This document shows positions 1 to 5,367 of a DNA stretch of 6,959 nucleotides, in pieces; within the stretch, counting starts at the first letter, position 1; each line of letters begins with the position of its first letter. The stretch is from an uncultured Mesorhizobium sp. (lineage in GTDB: Bacteria > Pseudomonadota > Alphaproteobacteria > Rhizobiales > Rhizobiaceae): positions 1 through 6,959 of the forward strand of contig CALFXR010000141.1 of assembly GCA_937958475.1 (NCBI GenBank), given 5' to 3'. The notes under the pieces were generated by a model. The model worked only from the letters and a program-made list of their open reading frames with translations. It was not told where the DNA came from and did not search any database. The translations under genes were made by a program, and so were the position numbers.

Positions 1-1052
1 TCCTTCGGATCGAGCGCCGGATCGTGAACGGCGAACACATAGCGATGTCCCGCGAACTGTTCGCCCAGGAACTCGCGAACGGCTGCTTCAAACGCGGCCC
101 CATCCGTGCCGGCCCGCGCCGACACGATCAGATGCATGACGTCCCTGCCCCTGCGACTGTGCAATTCCTTGCGCCATTCTTTCTGGACAAGATCGCCGGC
201 GAGCGCCGCATCCCCGATTAGCCGCCCGGTGTCGTCACGAACTTCCCTGTCGGTCCCAGTGAGCAGTTCGCGCACACGCGCGGTGCCCCATTCCACGCCG
301 TTGCCGTAACCGTGGAACCGAAAGCTCGCCTCGACATCACGGCCGGCGTCGGAAACCTCAAAACGCTGCTGGACGATCTCGGCAGCTTTCCGGTCGCCGG
401 TCAGCCGCTCGCCCTGCCCATCGCGCAGTACAACGATACCGGAGACATAGACCTCGTCAGGGGATCGCTCCCGCGCGGTGTAGATGAACCGCCGATCACC
501 AAATCCCGAGCGCAGGATCTCGCGCAGCTGGTCATCCTGGTCGACATCATCACGCAGTGATGCTGCATCGACCGAGACATGAAAGACCCCGAGATCCCGG
601 CTGGCAGTGCGATTGTCGAAGAGATGCTCCCACTCGGCGCGCTGTTCGGCAAGCGCGTCCCTTCCGAGCACCCTTTCGCCGCGCTCATTCTCGACGGCGA
701 GTTCACCGCCCCGCGACGTATAGCTCATCATCGCGCCGGCACGGCCGCCGCCGCCGTAGGAGGCCAACTTGACTACGGCAGGCTGACTGCCGCGCGCCAG
801 CGCACCAAAGCGCGTCCTCATCGAGCGGCCGGCCGCGCCCACGCCACCACGCGACCACCGCGCCCCGTTTCCGCCCTGCCGCCGCCGCGCTCGGCCGAAG
901 CCGTCCAGCCGCTCATCGCCGATCCGCGCGATCCCTCCCCTTCGCGGCTCTTCCCAGTCGCTCTTTTCGATATGACCGAGCTGCATTTCATGCACCAGTG
1001 TGGCGCGACGGCGCTCCCATTCCCGTTCGAAGGCGCCGGGAAAGAACTCCAT
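1..1052 (-). CDS. VirD2/TraI-type relaxase, 3' end beyond the window edge
   Basis: Nicks oriT and covalently pilots the single strand during conjugation. The frame is open for 350 codons from the ATG at 1052 to base 1 with no stop, so the C-terminal part is missing. A basic, low-complexity N-terminus (residues 1-90) is followed by VVKLASYGGGG and MMSYTSRGG (about 93-115), which resemble relaxase motif I; Tyr111 is a candidate catalytic tyrosine, Tyr99 an alternative. Residues 332-345 read QFAGHRYVFAVHDP, the start of the His-rich metal motif (H..F..H.D); the expected following HxH lies outside the window. About 220 residues separate the two motifs, far more than in VirD2 or RP4 TraI. The start is chosen because TGATG overlaps the mobC-like stop by one base and GGAGG lies 7 bases upstream. 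Second gene of the operon. Confident on family; substrate inferred from the adjacent nic-like site. Confidence 0.92.
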   Translation of the reverse strand, partial: MEFFPGAFEREWERRRATLVHEMQLGHIEKSDWEEPRRGGIARIGDERLDGFGRARRRQGGNGARWSRGGVGAAGRSMRTRFGALARGSQPAVVKLASYGGGGRAGAMMSYTSRGGELAVENERGERVLGRDALAEQRAEWEHLFDNRTASRDLGVFHVSVDAASLRDDVDQDDQLREILRSGFGDRRFIYTARERSPDEVYVSGIVVLRDGQGERLTGDRKAAEIVQQRFEVSDAGRDVEASFRFHGYGNGVEWGTARVRELLTGTDREVRDDTGRLIGDAALAGDLVQKEWRKELHSRRGRDVMHLIVSARAGTDGAAFEAAVREFLGEQFAGHRYVFAVHDPALDPK

Positions 1053-1447
1053 CAGGCGCCCTCCCCGCGTCGGGCTGCAGCTGACCGCCGTGTCATCTCG
1101 GCGAGTTCGGCAGCGAGCGTGGTCGCAACGCTGTGCGCATCCTTGATGCTGCCTGTGACGTCGCCGTCAGTCGGGACTCTGCCGGTGTTGATGGCTCTGG
1201 CAATCTGATTGAGGTTGCCGCCGATCGCCCGCATGCCGTCGGCGAGCAGGCCGAGCACCATGCGATCCTCGTCCCCGAGAAACGGCCGCACGCCGGCGCC
1301 CTCCATCGACAGCGACCGGACAAAGGCGGAAACGGTCATCCCGGCGGCGCTCGCGGCCGCCTCCAGCGCATCGAGCTCGGCCGGCGAGAAGCGGACATGC
1401 GCGACCCTGTCCTTCCGTTTCGACGCTTCGGAAATGCTGCGAACCAT
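1052..1447 (-). CDS. MobC-like relaxosome accessory protein (ribbon-helix-helix)
   Basis: Small DNA-binding protein that would bind oriT and help the relaxase open the nic region. The 131-residue product has a strand VAHVRFS (15-21), helix AELDALEAAASAAG (23-36) and helix TVSAFVRSLSMEG (38-50), the ribbon-helix-helix layout of MobC/TraJ-like proteins. GGNLNQIARAIN at 76-87 is the hallmark of the MobC family. The basic N-terminus suits DNA contact. I prefer the ATG at 1447 because AGAGGT lies about 11 bases upstream; an in-frame GTG at 1486 would add 13 residues but has no clear ribosome binding site. It is first in the operon; its stop overlaps the relaxase start by one base, so the two are probably translationally coupled. 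The candidate oriT lies directly upstream, as in RP4 and other P-type systems. Confidence 0.87.
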   Translation of the reverse strand: MVRSISEASKRKDRVAHVRFSPAELDALEAAASAAGMTVSAFVRSLSMEGAGVRPFLGDEDRMVLGLLADGMRAIGGNLNQIARAINTGRVPTDGDVTGSIKDAHSVATTLAAELAEMTRRSAAARRGEGA

Positions 1448-1492
1448 CGCCAGCCATACCTCTGATCGTGGTGGTTGCGGCCGCACGCCGCG

Positions 1493-1553
1493 GATCGAGG
1501 GCCTGTCCCTCGATCGTCAGGAAAAATGTATCACATTTTTCCGTATCCTGCCA
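1493..1553 (+). other. Candidate origin of transfer (oriT) with P-type nic site
   Basis: Two perfect hairpins sit in tandem: GATCGAGGG/CCCTCGATC (1493-1501/1507-1515) and GGAAAAATGT/ACATTTTTCC (1520-1529/1533-1542). One base later comes TATCCTGCCA (1544-1553), which matches the RP4 and T-DNA border nic consensus YATCCTG|Y, with predicted cleavage between 1550 and 1551. A hairpin immediately 5' of nic, and a position between the mobC/relaxase operon and a VirC1-like gene, are what established P-type oriTs show. Cleavage here would send the plus strand rightward, with the relaxase gene entering last, the usual polarity. The cleavage position is inferred. Confidence 0.68.
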
Positions 1554-1635
1554 ACCAAAAATATGGATATTTATCGCTTCTCATCCGTTTTAGTCCTATT
1601 TTCAATATCAATAGTATTGTATTTTTCCATATTCG

Positions 1636-1701
1636 TGTGTTTCTATATCGATGTGAATCCACGACCACACGGAAATGGATTCATGTGTCAGTAGAAACAC
1701 A
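1636..1701. repeat. Nested inverted repeat upstream of the VirC1-like gene
   Basis: An outer 10-base repeat TGTGTTTCTA (1636-1645) / TAGAAACACA (1692-1701) encloses an inner 8-base repeat TGAATCCA (1654-1661) / TGGATTCA (1676-1683). Both share the same centre, about 1668.5. It lies 8 bases before the GGAG at 1709-1712 of the VirC1-like gene. A protein-binding site (operator, or overdrive-like site for the VirC1/RHH pair) or a leader RNA hairpin are both possible; the sequence does not decide. Confidence 0.5.
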
Positions 1702-1720
1702 TTTTCGTGGAGATGAGCCG

Positions 1721-2422
1721 ATGACCGTCGTGATCGCCGCCATCAACGGCAAGGGTGGCGCGGGCAAGACCACCGCTCTGATGAACATCGCCGGCGAATA
1801 TGCCCTGCGTGGCGGGAGCGTCGCCATGATCGATATGGACGCTCGCAACAATCTGATGAAATGGTGGACGGACTGTCAGGAGAAGGATGCGCAGCCCGAG
1901 GGGATCGAGGTCTACAGCCACAAGACGGCAAAGGGGCTAGAGCGCTGGATGGACGAACACGGCCAAGCGTTCGATCACGTGCTGATCGACACCCCAGGCG
2001 AAGACACTTCGATCGTCGACCCTGTGATCGCTTCGGCCAACCTGGTGATCTCGCCGATCCAGCCGTCAAAGCGTGAAGTGCTTGGGGCCATCGACGGCTT
2101 TGAGAACGTGCTGCGCGTCAACGAGGCGCTCGGGCGGGGCTGCCGGCATGGCGTGCTGCGGACGCGGATCACCGTGACCGTGCGGCACACAGAACTCTAC
2201 CGGAAGATCAGACCGATCATCGAGGACAAGGTCGGGACCTACCTGTTTCGCACCGAGGTATTCGAGCGCAACGTCTACAAGGACATCCACAATGGGATCG
2301 GAACACTCCACATGCAGGAGGTGACGGAGGCGATCGCCAAGGCGCGGCGGGAGACGCAGGCGCTGGTCGCGGAAGTCGACGAACTGCTCGCGAACGGGGC
2401 AGCGACGGGACGCGCGGCATGA
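1721..2422 (+). CDS. VirC1-like ParA/MinD-family ATPase
   Basis: ATP-dependent dimerising ATPase of the ParA superfamily. In the Agrobacterium Ti system VirC1 binds overdrive and recruits the relaxosome to the type IV secretion channel. The 233-residue product has the deviant Walker A GKGGAGKTT (10-18), Walker A' MIDMDARNN (36-44) and Walker B VLIDTPGED (87-95). The middle and C-terminal parts (ANLVISPIQP, 106-115; LRTRITVTVRHTELYRKI, 146-163; ERNVYKDI, 182-189; GTLH, 194-197) follow the VirC1 order as I remember it, not that of plasmid partition ParA, and there is no N-terminal HTH. The ATG at 1721 is chosen for GGAG 8 bases upstream. The stop overlaps the next start by ATGA. It lies beside the candidate oriT, favouring a transfer role; a partition role cannot be excluded. 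Confidence 0.92.
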   Translation: MTVVIAAINGKGGAGKTTALMNIAGEYALRGGSVAMIDMDARNNLMKWWTDCQEKDAQPEGIEVYSHKTAKGLERWMDEHGQAFDHVLIDTPGEDTSIVDPVIASANLVISPIQPSKREVLGAIDGFENVLRVNEALGRGCRHGVLRTRITVTVRHTELYRKIRPIIEDKVGTYLFRTEVFERNVYKDIHNGIGTLHMQEVTEAIAKARRETQALVAEVDELLANGAATGRAA

Positions 2423-2775
2423 GCGGGAAAGAGAGCCTGTCACTCGACGAATTCGCCACCGCGCCGCGGCGGCAGCGTGCGGCGGCAAGTTTGAGCCCGG
2501 ATCGCACCGGGGACGAAAGCCCCGATGCGCCGCAGAGTGCGCCAGCACCGGCGGCCAGAGAGGAAGCCGGGAGAGGCGCGGCATCCAGCGAGGCGAGCAA
2601 GGCGCTGCGGCAGATGAAGCGGGCGCGCATGACAGGCGCAAGCCATTTCGTGAATGTCAACCTCGATCGGGACACGAAGCGCCGGCTCAAGTTGGCCTCC
2701 TTCAACCTTGGGACGTCCATGCAGGCCCTTATGGAGAAGGCCATTCGACAATATCTGGACGCGAACGGATTTTGA
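2419..2775 (+). CDS. Ribbon-helix-helix protein paired with the VirC1-like ATPase (VirC2-like by position)
   Basis: Likely DNA-binding partner of the preceding ATPase. The 118-residue product has a long, polar, Ala/Pro/Arg-rich and probably disordered N-terminal part (1-70). A compact C-terminal ribbon-helix-helix follows: strand HFVNVNLD (74-81), helix RDTKRRLKLASFNLG (82-96) and helix TSMQALMEKAIRQYLDANG (97-115). VirC2 also combines a disordered N-terminus with a C-terminal RHH fold, but is longer (about 200 residues with a double RHH), so the equivalence is of position and fold only. ATGA overlap with the upstream gene implies coupled translation. It could serve as the specificity subunit that brings the ATPase to oriT, as an operon repressor, or as a ParB-like centromere binder; the sequence cannot choose between these. 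Confidence 0.85.
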   Translation: MSGKESLSLDEFATAPRRQRAAASLSPDRTGDESPDAPQSAPAPAAREEAGRGAASSEASKALRQMKRARMTGASHFVNVNLDRDTKRRLKLASFNLGTSMQALMEKAIRQYLDANGF

Positions 2776-2854
2776 CAGGAAGTGTGGTCTGCACCGAGCT
2801 ACGCCGAGAATCGAGTTGATATTGTGTCTGAATCCCTGCTAGGAACACCATCGT

Positions 2855-2886
2855 TTTGGCTCTGATTTTTGGGGTTTGGAGCCAAA
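2855..2886. promoter_or_regulatory. Possible operator: inverted repeat upstream of the XRE-type gene
   Basis: TTTGGCTC (2855-2862) and GAGCCAAA (2879-2886) form a perfect 8-base inverted repeat with a 16-base spacer, 63 bases before the XRE-type start. The two centres are about two helical turns apart, which suits a dimeric regulator. The gap 2776-2949 is T/G-rich, unlike the flanking genes. I see no convincing -35/-10 pair, so the promoter position is open. Confidence 0.35.
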
Positions 2887-2949
2887 TTGGGGATTTTCCC
2901 GTCTCTTTTGGCGGGTTGGGGCAGCGAGCGGGTTCGAGCGAGCCAGACA

Positions 2950-3450
2950 ATGGCCATCAAGGACGTACAGACTTACATCGACAGGCATGGCCTTGTCGAA
3001 ACGGACGATTCCGAGGCTGGAAAACCGATCTGGCGCAAGCCGGGATTTGGCGGCATTCGCGGTCTTCTCGAGATCGAGGAGGAGTTGAGCCGCTTTCTGC
3101 GAGAGCGGCGCGATGCGCAGAACCTGAACCGCGAGCAGGTCGGCATGATGGTCGGCCTGCATCATGAGATCTATGCACGTCACGAGCGCGCCGGAGCGAA
3201 GCTCAGGGTAACCCGGCTGCTGCATCTCGCCGAACTGCTCGATTTCTCACCAATCGAAGCGATCTACGCGGCGGCTCCGCAGTTCTTCGGCGAGACCGAG
3301 CAGGAGGCGGAGACCAGATTCAAGCTTGTGATGCGCATGCTGGACCTGCCGGCGGCTACGGCACAGAATCTCCTCAGGCTGGTCGAGGAACTCTCGCCGG
3401 ACAGCGGGGCGAACGCGGCGAGGCAGCCGGAAACGAAACGTCGGGGCTGA
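2950..3450 (+). CDS. XRE-family helix-turn-helix regulator
   Basis: Probable DNA-binding transcription regulator of 166 residues. An N-terminal segment (1-40) is followed by an HTH_3-like domain at about 45-105: a first helix EELSRFLRERRDAQNL, then REQVGMMVGLHHEIYARHERAG as the helix-turn-helix, then VTRLLHLAELLDFSPIEAIY as the supporting helices. The C-terminal part (115-150) is predicted helical and could dimerise; the tail is charged and probably disordered. The chosen ATG at 2950 has only a weak GAGCGAG upstream. An in-frame TTG at 2869 would add 27 residues that do not look conserved, so I reject it. It follows the VirC1/RHH pair after a 174-base gap holding an inverted repeat, so it may be separately promoted and autoregulated. 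Specific targets are unknown. Confidence 0.85.
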   Translation: MAIKDVQTYIDRHGLVETDDSEAGKPIWRKPGFGGIRGLLEIEEELSRFLRERRDAQNLNREQVGMMVGLHHEIYARHERAGAKLRVTRLLHLAELLDFSPIEAIYAAAPQFFGETEQEAETRFKLVMRMLDLPAATAQNLLRLVEELSPDSGANAARQPETKRRG

Positions 3451-3454
3451 CCGG

Positions 3455-3523
3455 ACACGGGAGGCGGAACTGACGATATCGACCGGACGGCGAGCGGCTA
3501 CACAAAACGTCGGCCTCCCGTGT
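3455..3523. repeat. Perfect 11-base inverted repeat after the XRE-type gene
   Basis: ACACGGGAGGC (3455-3465) and GCCTCCCGTGT (3513-3523) are perfect reverse complements with a 47-base spacer. They lie 4 bases after the XRE-type stop and about 50 bases beyond the end of the converging gene at 3572. The spacer contains CGATATCG. There is no T-run, so a classical terminator is doubtful; a binding or recombination site, or a structural barrier between convergent transcripts, is possible. Confidence 0.5.
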
Positions 3524-3571
3524 TGGAGAAATGCAAGATCGAAGCGGCTTGCACCGCCTCGATCGTTGGCC

Positions 3572-4132
3572 TCATGAGCCGCTGGTTTCGGGTAGTCTGA
3601 AAACCTCGTCCGGATTTGCTCCGGTGCTTTCCCACCACGCCGCCTCGGCTTCGGCCTCGCTGTAGTAGACATTGTCGACGCTGAACCGCGCGCCGCTGAT
3701 GTCCTCGATCTCGGCGATGATCGCTGCGAGACCGCAGAGCTTGTCGGCCGGCACCGGCACCGCGATCGGGACCTCGCCATCGCGATGATGCCAGCGACCG
3801 GTGTGGAAATCGAAATATTCGTTCGTGAGATCGTCGACCAGATCGTCGTCGAGGAGCGCGACTGCTTCGATCAGCCATGTCTCGTACCAGGCGGTCTGGT
3901 AGTGGTGCAGGTCGTAGAACGCATCCTCTTCATCGGCCGTTCCACGCGCTGTGACAAGCACCCGGTCGGCAACGAGGATTCTGCGCTGCGCTTCGATCAT
4001 CTCGGCGAGCTTTGTTGCCAGCCTGTCGTGGAGGGTACGAGCCAGTTCGGTGTCGCAGCCAAGGCGGTTGGCGAGAACGAGGACCCGCAAACCGGACAGC
4101 TGCGCGACAAGCATGAGAGTGTTGTGTGCCAT
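3572..4132 (-). CDS. Conserved-looking plasmid protein of unknown function, 186 residues
   Basis: I do not recognise a named family. The product is soluble, with no signal peptide or membrane segment. Residues 1-65 look helical (AHNTLMLVAQLSGLRVLVL, LHDRLATKLAEMIEAQRRIL). The middle is acidic and aromatic (YDLHHYQTAWYETW, 73-86; LLDDDLVDDLTNEYFDFHTG, 93-112). The C-terminal part has an acidic helix (LAAIIAEIEDISGARF, 135-150) and YYSEAEAEAAWWE (156-168). The start at 4132 is fixed by a very good ribosome binding site, AAGGAG, 8 bases upstream; that site is itself inside a 7-base-pair hairpin. It runs against the XRE-type gene and away from the WGR gene. The acidic, small, leading-region character recalls antirestriction-type DNA mimics, but that is only a guess. 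Confidence 0.8.
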   Translation of the reverse strand: MAHNTLMLVAQLSGLRVLVLANRLGCDTELARTLHDRLATKLAEMIEAQRRILVADRVLVTARGTADEEDAFYDLHHYQTAWYETWLIEAVALLDDDLVDDLTNEYFDFHTGRWHHRDGEVPIAVPVPADKLCGLAAIIAEIEDISGARFSVDNVYYSEAEAEAAWWESTGANPDEVFRLPETSGS

Positions 4133-4137
4133 GTCAT

Positions 4138-4165
4138 GGTCTCCTTTATCTTGATGACGGAGACC
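4138..4165 (-). promoter_or_regulatory. Leader hairpin covering the ribosome binding site of the 186-residue gene
   Basis: Read on the minus strand, GGTCTCC (4165-4159) and GGAGACC (4144-4138) are perfect complements around a 14-base loop. The GGAG is the core of the gene's Shine-Dalgarno sequence, so the folded mRNA would hide it from the ribosome. The AUG at 4132 is just outside the stem. Translation control by temperature, protein or coupling is inference. Confidence 0.42.
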
Positions 4166-4653
4166 TGCGGACGGGCAAGTCGAGCATCGGGTCAAGGATC
4201 GCGAAGCGACCGCCGGAGGCGGCGCGTGGGGGTCCCGATTTTCTGTCGGCGCCCTTCTTCTGGGCGACGGCGGAAAATTGGCGGGACCGCGCGTCCTTGA
4301 GGCGATGGGAGCGGCCAGTAGACTGGGGACGTCAGAGAGATAGACCCGCATCCCCGACAGGGGATGCGCCCATATCCGGCGACCAGCCGGTGGGGTGCGC
4401 GAGGGGTTGCCCCTCGTGGCATCGGGGGCCGGTCGATCCGGTCTCTGATGTCCTGCGAGATGGGATCGTTACCGAAGGCGGAGACCGCTTAGCGGGCTCC
4501 GTGAGCGGCGAAACGCCGCGAATAGAGCCCGGTCGGCCGCAGGCCGGCTCGCCCAGCAACTGGACCTTATCCATCAGCATCGTGAATCGATGGCGCTTGA
4601 CCGATTCACAGAATGCGTTGGACGGCGTCGATCTCGGACGCGACGATCATATC
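4166..4653. other. Divergent gap without a gene, packed with hairpins
   Basis: No reading frame here looks coding. Perfect or near-perfect stems follow one another: CCGCC/GGCGG (4210-4222); a 56-base stem-loop 4232-4287 (GTCCCG/CGGGAC, ATTTTC/GAAAAT, CGCCC/GGGCG); CGCATCCCC/GGGGATGCG with loop GACA (4347-4368); CCGGC/GCCGG (4376-4390); CGAGGGG/CCCCTCG with loop TTG (4400-4416); CGGTCTC/GAGACCG (4439-4487); CGGGCTC/GAGCCCG (4493-4531) enclosing GCGGCG-AAA-CGCCGC (4505-4519); CGGCC/GGCCG (4534-4546); GTGAATCG/CGATTCAC (4582-4609). Candidates are a structured RNA, a replication or single-strand origin, or a single-stranded promoter. GC-rich DNA produces some hairpins by chance, but the compact tetraloop and triloop stems exceed what I would expect. 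Confidence 0.5.
4582..4609. promoter_or_regulatory. Inverted repeat upstream of the WGR gene, possible operator
   Basis: GTGAATCG (4582-4589) and CGATTCAC (4602-4609) are perfect 8-base complements with a 12-base spacer, ending 44 bases before the WGR start. Position and symmetry fit an operator for a dimeric repressor. It does not match the repeat at 2855-2886, so the XRE-type protein is not an obvious ligand. Confidence 0.35.
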
Positions 4654-4905
4654 ATGCAGACCGAAGACGCGATCCATCTCCACCGCATCGATCCAGCGCG
4701 CAACATGGCGCGGTTCTATCGCATATCGTCGACGCCGAGCCTGTTCGGCGACATTTGCCTGGTGCGCGAATGGGGACGCATCGGGAGGCCCGGGCGTATC
4801 CGCATCGACCTTTATCAAACCGGGGAGGCAGCCATCGCCGCGCGCGAGGCGCTGTCGCGGGTGAAGCAGCGACGTGGCTATCGTAATGCGTCCGGAATGG
4901 GATGA
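4654..4905 (+). CDS. Stand-alone WGR-domain protein
   Basis: The 83-residue product is almost entirely one WGR domain. It has the opening HLHRIDPARNMARFYRIS (8-25), the core LVREWGRIGRPGRIRIDLY (36-54) with the defining Trp40-Gly41-Arg42, and a final helix EAAIAAREALSRVKQRRGY (58-76). In PARP proteins WGR domains contact DNA ends and nucleic acids; bacterial single-domain versions are common on alphaproteobacterial plasmids but their job is not established. The ATG at 4654 gives the usual family start, although no strong ribosome binding site precedes it. It is divergent from the 186-residue gene across a highly structured gap, and convergent with the 108-residue gene, from which it is separated by the terminator at 4928-4965. 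No partner gene is adjacent on the same strand. Confidence 0.85.
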   Translation: MQTEDAIHLHRIDPARNMARFYRISSTPSLFGDICLVREWGRIGRPGRIRIDLYQTGEAAIAAREALSRVKQRRGYRNASGMG

Positions 4906-4927
4906 GGGTGACGATCAGGCTTGGCAC

Positions 4928-4965
4928 AAAAAAAGGCCCGCGCCGGATCCTCCAGCGCGGGCCTT
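4928..4965 (-). terminator. Rho-independent terminator of the DUF736/108-residue operon
   Basis: An 11-base-pair stem, GCGCGGGCCTT / AAGGCCCGCGC (4955-4965/4933-4943), is followed on the minus strand by seven T residues (4934-4928), two of them within the stem. It lies 10 bases after the 108-residue stop at 4976. On the plus strand only TTCTCGTTT follows, so it would end the converging WGR transcript weakly. Confidence 0.78.
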
Positions 4966-4975
4966 CTCGTTTCGG

Positions 4976-5302
4976 CTACTTCGATTGCAGATGTCGCAGC
5001 AACGCGGCGAGCGGTCCCTCATGGGGCGGGCGCCCGGTCTCCGCTGCGAAGTCGGCAGCGAGCAGCAACGCGATGTCCTCGGGCAGCGGCATGAAGCTGT
5101 AGCCTCTGGAAAGTGCCGCCGTCAGCAGCGCGTCGATGGTTTCGAATTCGCGGTCGCTCGTGCCGAGCCACAGCGCGAGATCGTCGCCGGTTTCGTCGGG
5201 GAAGGCCTGCAGGAAGAAAGTGCGCAGCGGCGCATCGTAGCCGATGGTGGCGTCCGGATCGGTGTGGTCGTCGCTGGTGACGGTGATGGTGTAGCGGCTC
5301 AT
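4976..5302 (-). CDS. Unrecognised 108-residue protein downstream of DUF736
   Basis: A small acidic soluble protein I cannot assign to a named family. It starts with a likely beta-strand, MSRYTITVTSDDHTDPDATI (1-20), followed by YDAPLRTFFLQAFPDETGDDLALWLG (22-47). A third segment, REFETIDALLTAALSRGYSF (51-70), is helical, and MPLPEDIALLLAADFAAETG (71-90) is another helix before a basic tail. No signal peptide, membrane segment or cysteine is present. The start at 5302 is supported by a strong AGGAGG 5 bases upstream. It follows DUF736 after 65 bases that include a strong hairpin (5334-5359), so it is either read through from DUF736 or separately promoted. Its own 3' terminator is clear. Being linked to DUF736 suggests a shared maintenance or establishment role, which is inference. 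Confidence 0.83.
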   Translation of the reverse strand: MSRYTITVTSDDHTDPDATIGYDAPLRTFFLQAFPDETGDDLALWLGTSDREFETIDALLTAALSRGYSFMPLPEDIALLLAADFAAETGRPPHEGPLAALLRHLQSK

Positions 5303-5333
5303 GGAAGCCTCCTGATCGTGTGGAACACAAAGA

Positions 5334-5359
5334 GGGCCGGCCCCTTGCGGGGCCGGCCC
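5334..5359 (-). terminator. Strong intercistronic hairpin after DUF736
   Basis: GGGCCGGCCCC (5334-5344) and GGGGCCGGCCC (5349-5359) form a perfect 11-base-pair stem with loop GCAA when read on the minus strand, 9 bases after the DUF736 stop. The following minus-strand bases TCTTTGTGTT are only moderately T-rich, so termination is probably partial. It could act as a terminator, a 3'-end stabiliser or a processing point that sets the ratio of the two products. Confidence 0.62.
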
Positions 5360-5367
5360 GTCGCTGT

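Noticed and set aside
579..1208. Plus-strand open frame of 209 codons
   Set aside because: It is antisense to the relaxase and MobC-like genes, both of which have clear motifs on the minus strand.
1475..1720. Upstream in-frame extension of the VirC1-like gene
   Set aside because: It would translate the candidate oriT and AT-rich gap. The ATG at 1721 has a good ribosome binding site and gives the normal family N-terminus.
2772..2800. TTGACA at 2772-2777 as a -35 box for the XRE-type gene
   Set aside because: It overlaps the stop codon of the RHH gene, and nothing like a -10 element occurs at 16-18 bases downstream.
3572..4351. Longer start at 4351 for the 186-residue gene
   Set aside because: The added segment is Pro/Arg/Ser-rich and unstructured, and the ATG at 4132 has an almost ideal AAGGAG at 8 bases.
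4126..4653. Plus-strand extension of the WGR frame to the ATG at 4126
   Set aside because: The extra 176 residues are low in hydrophobic order, run through many hairpins and begin antisense inside the 186-residue gene. WGR proteins normally start close to the ATG at 4654.
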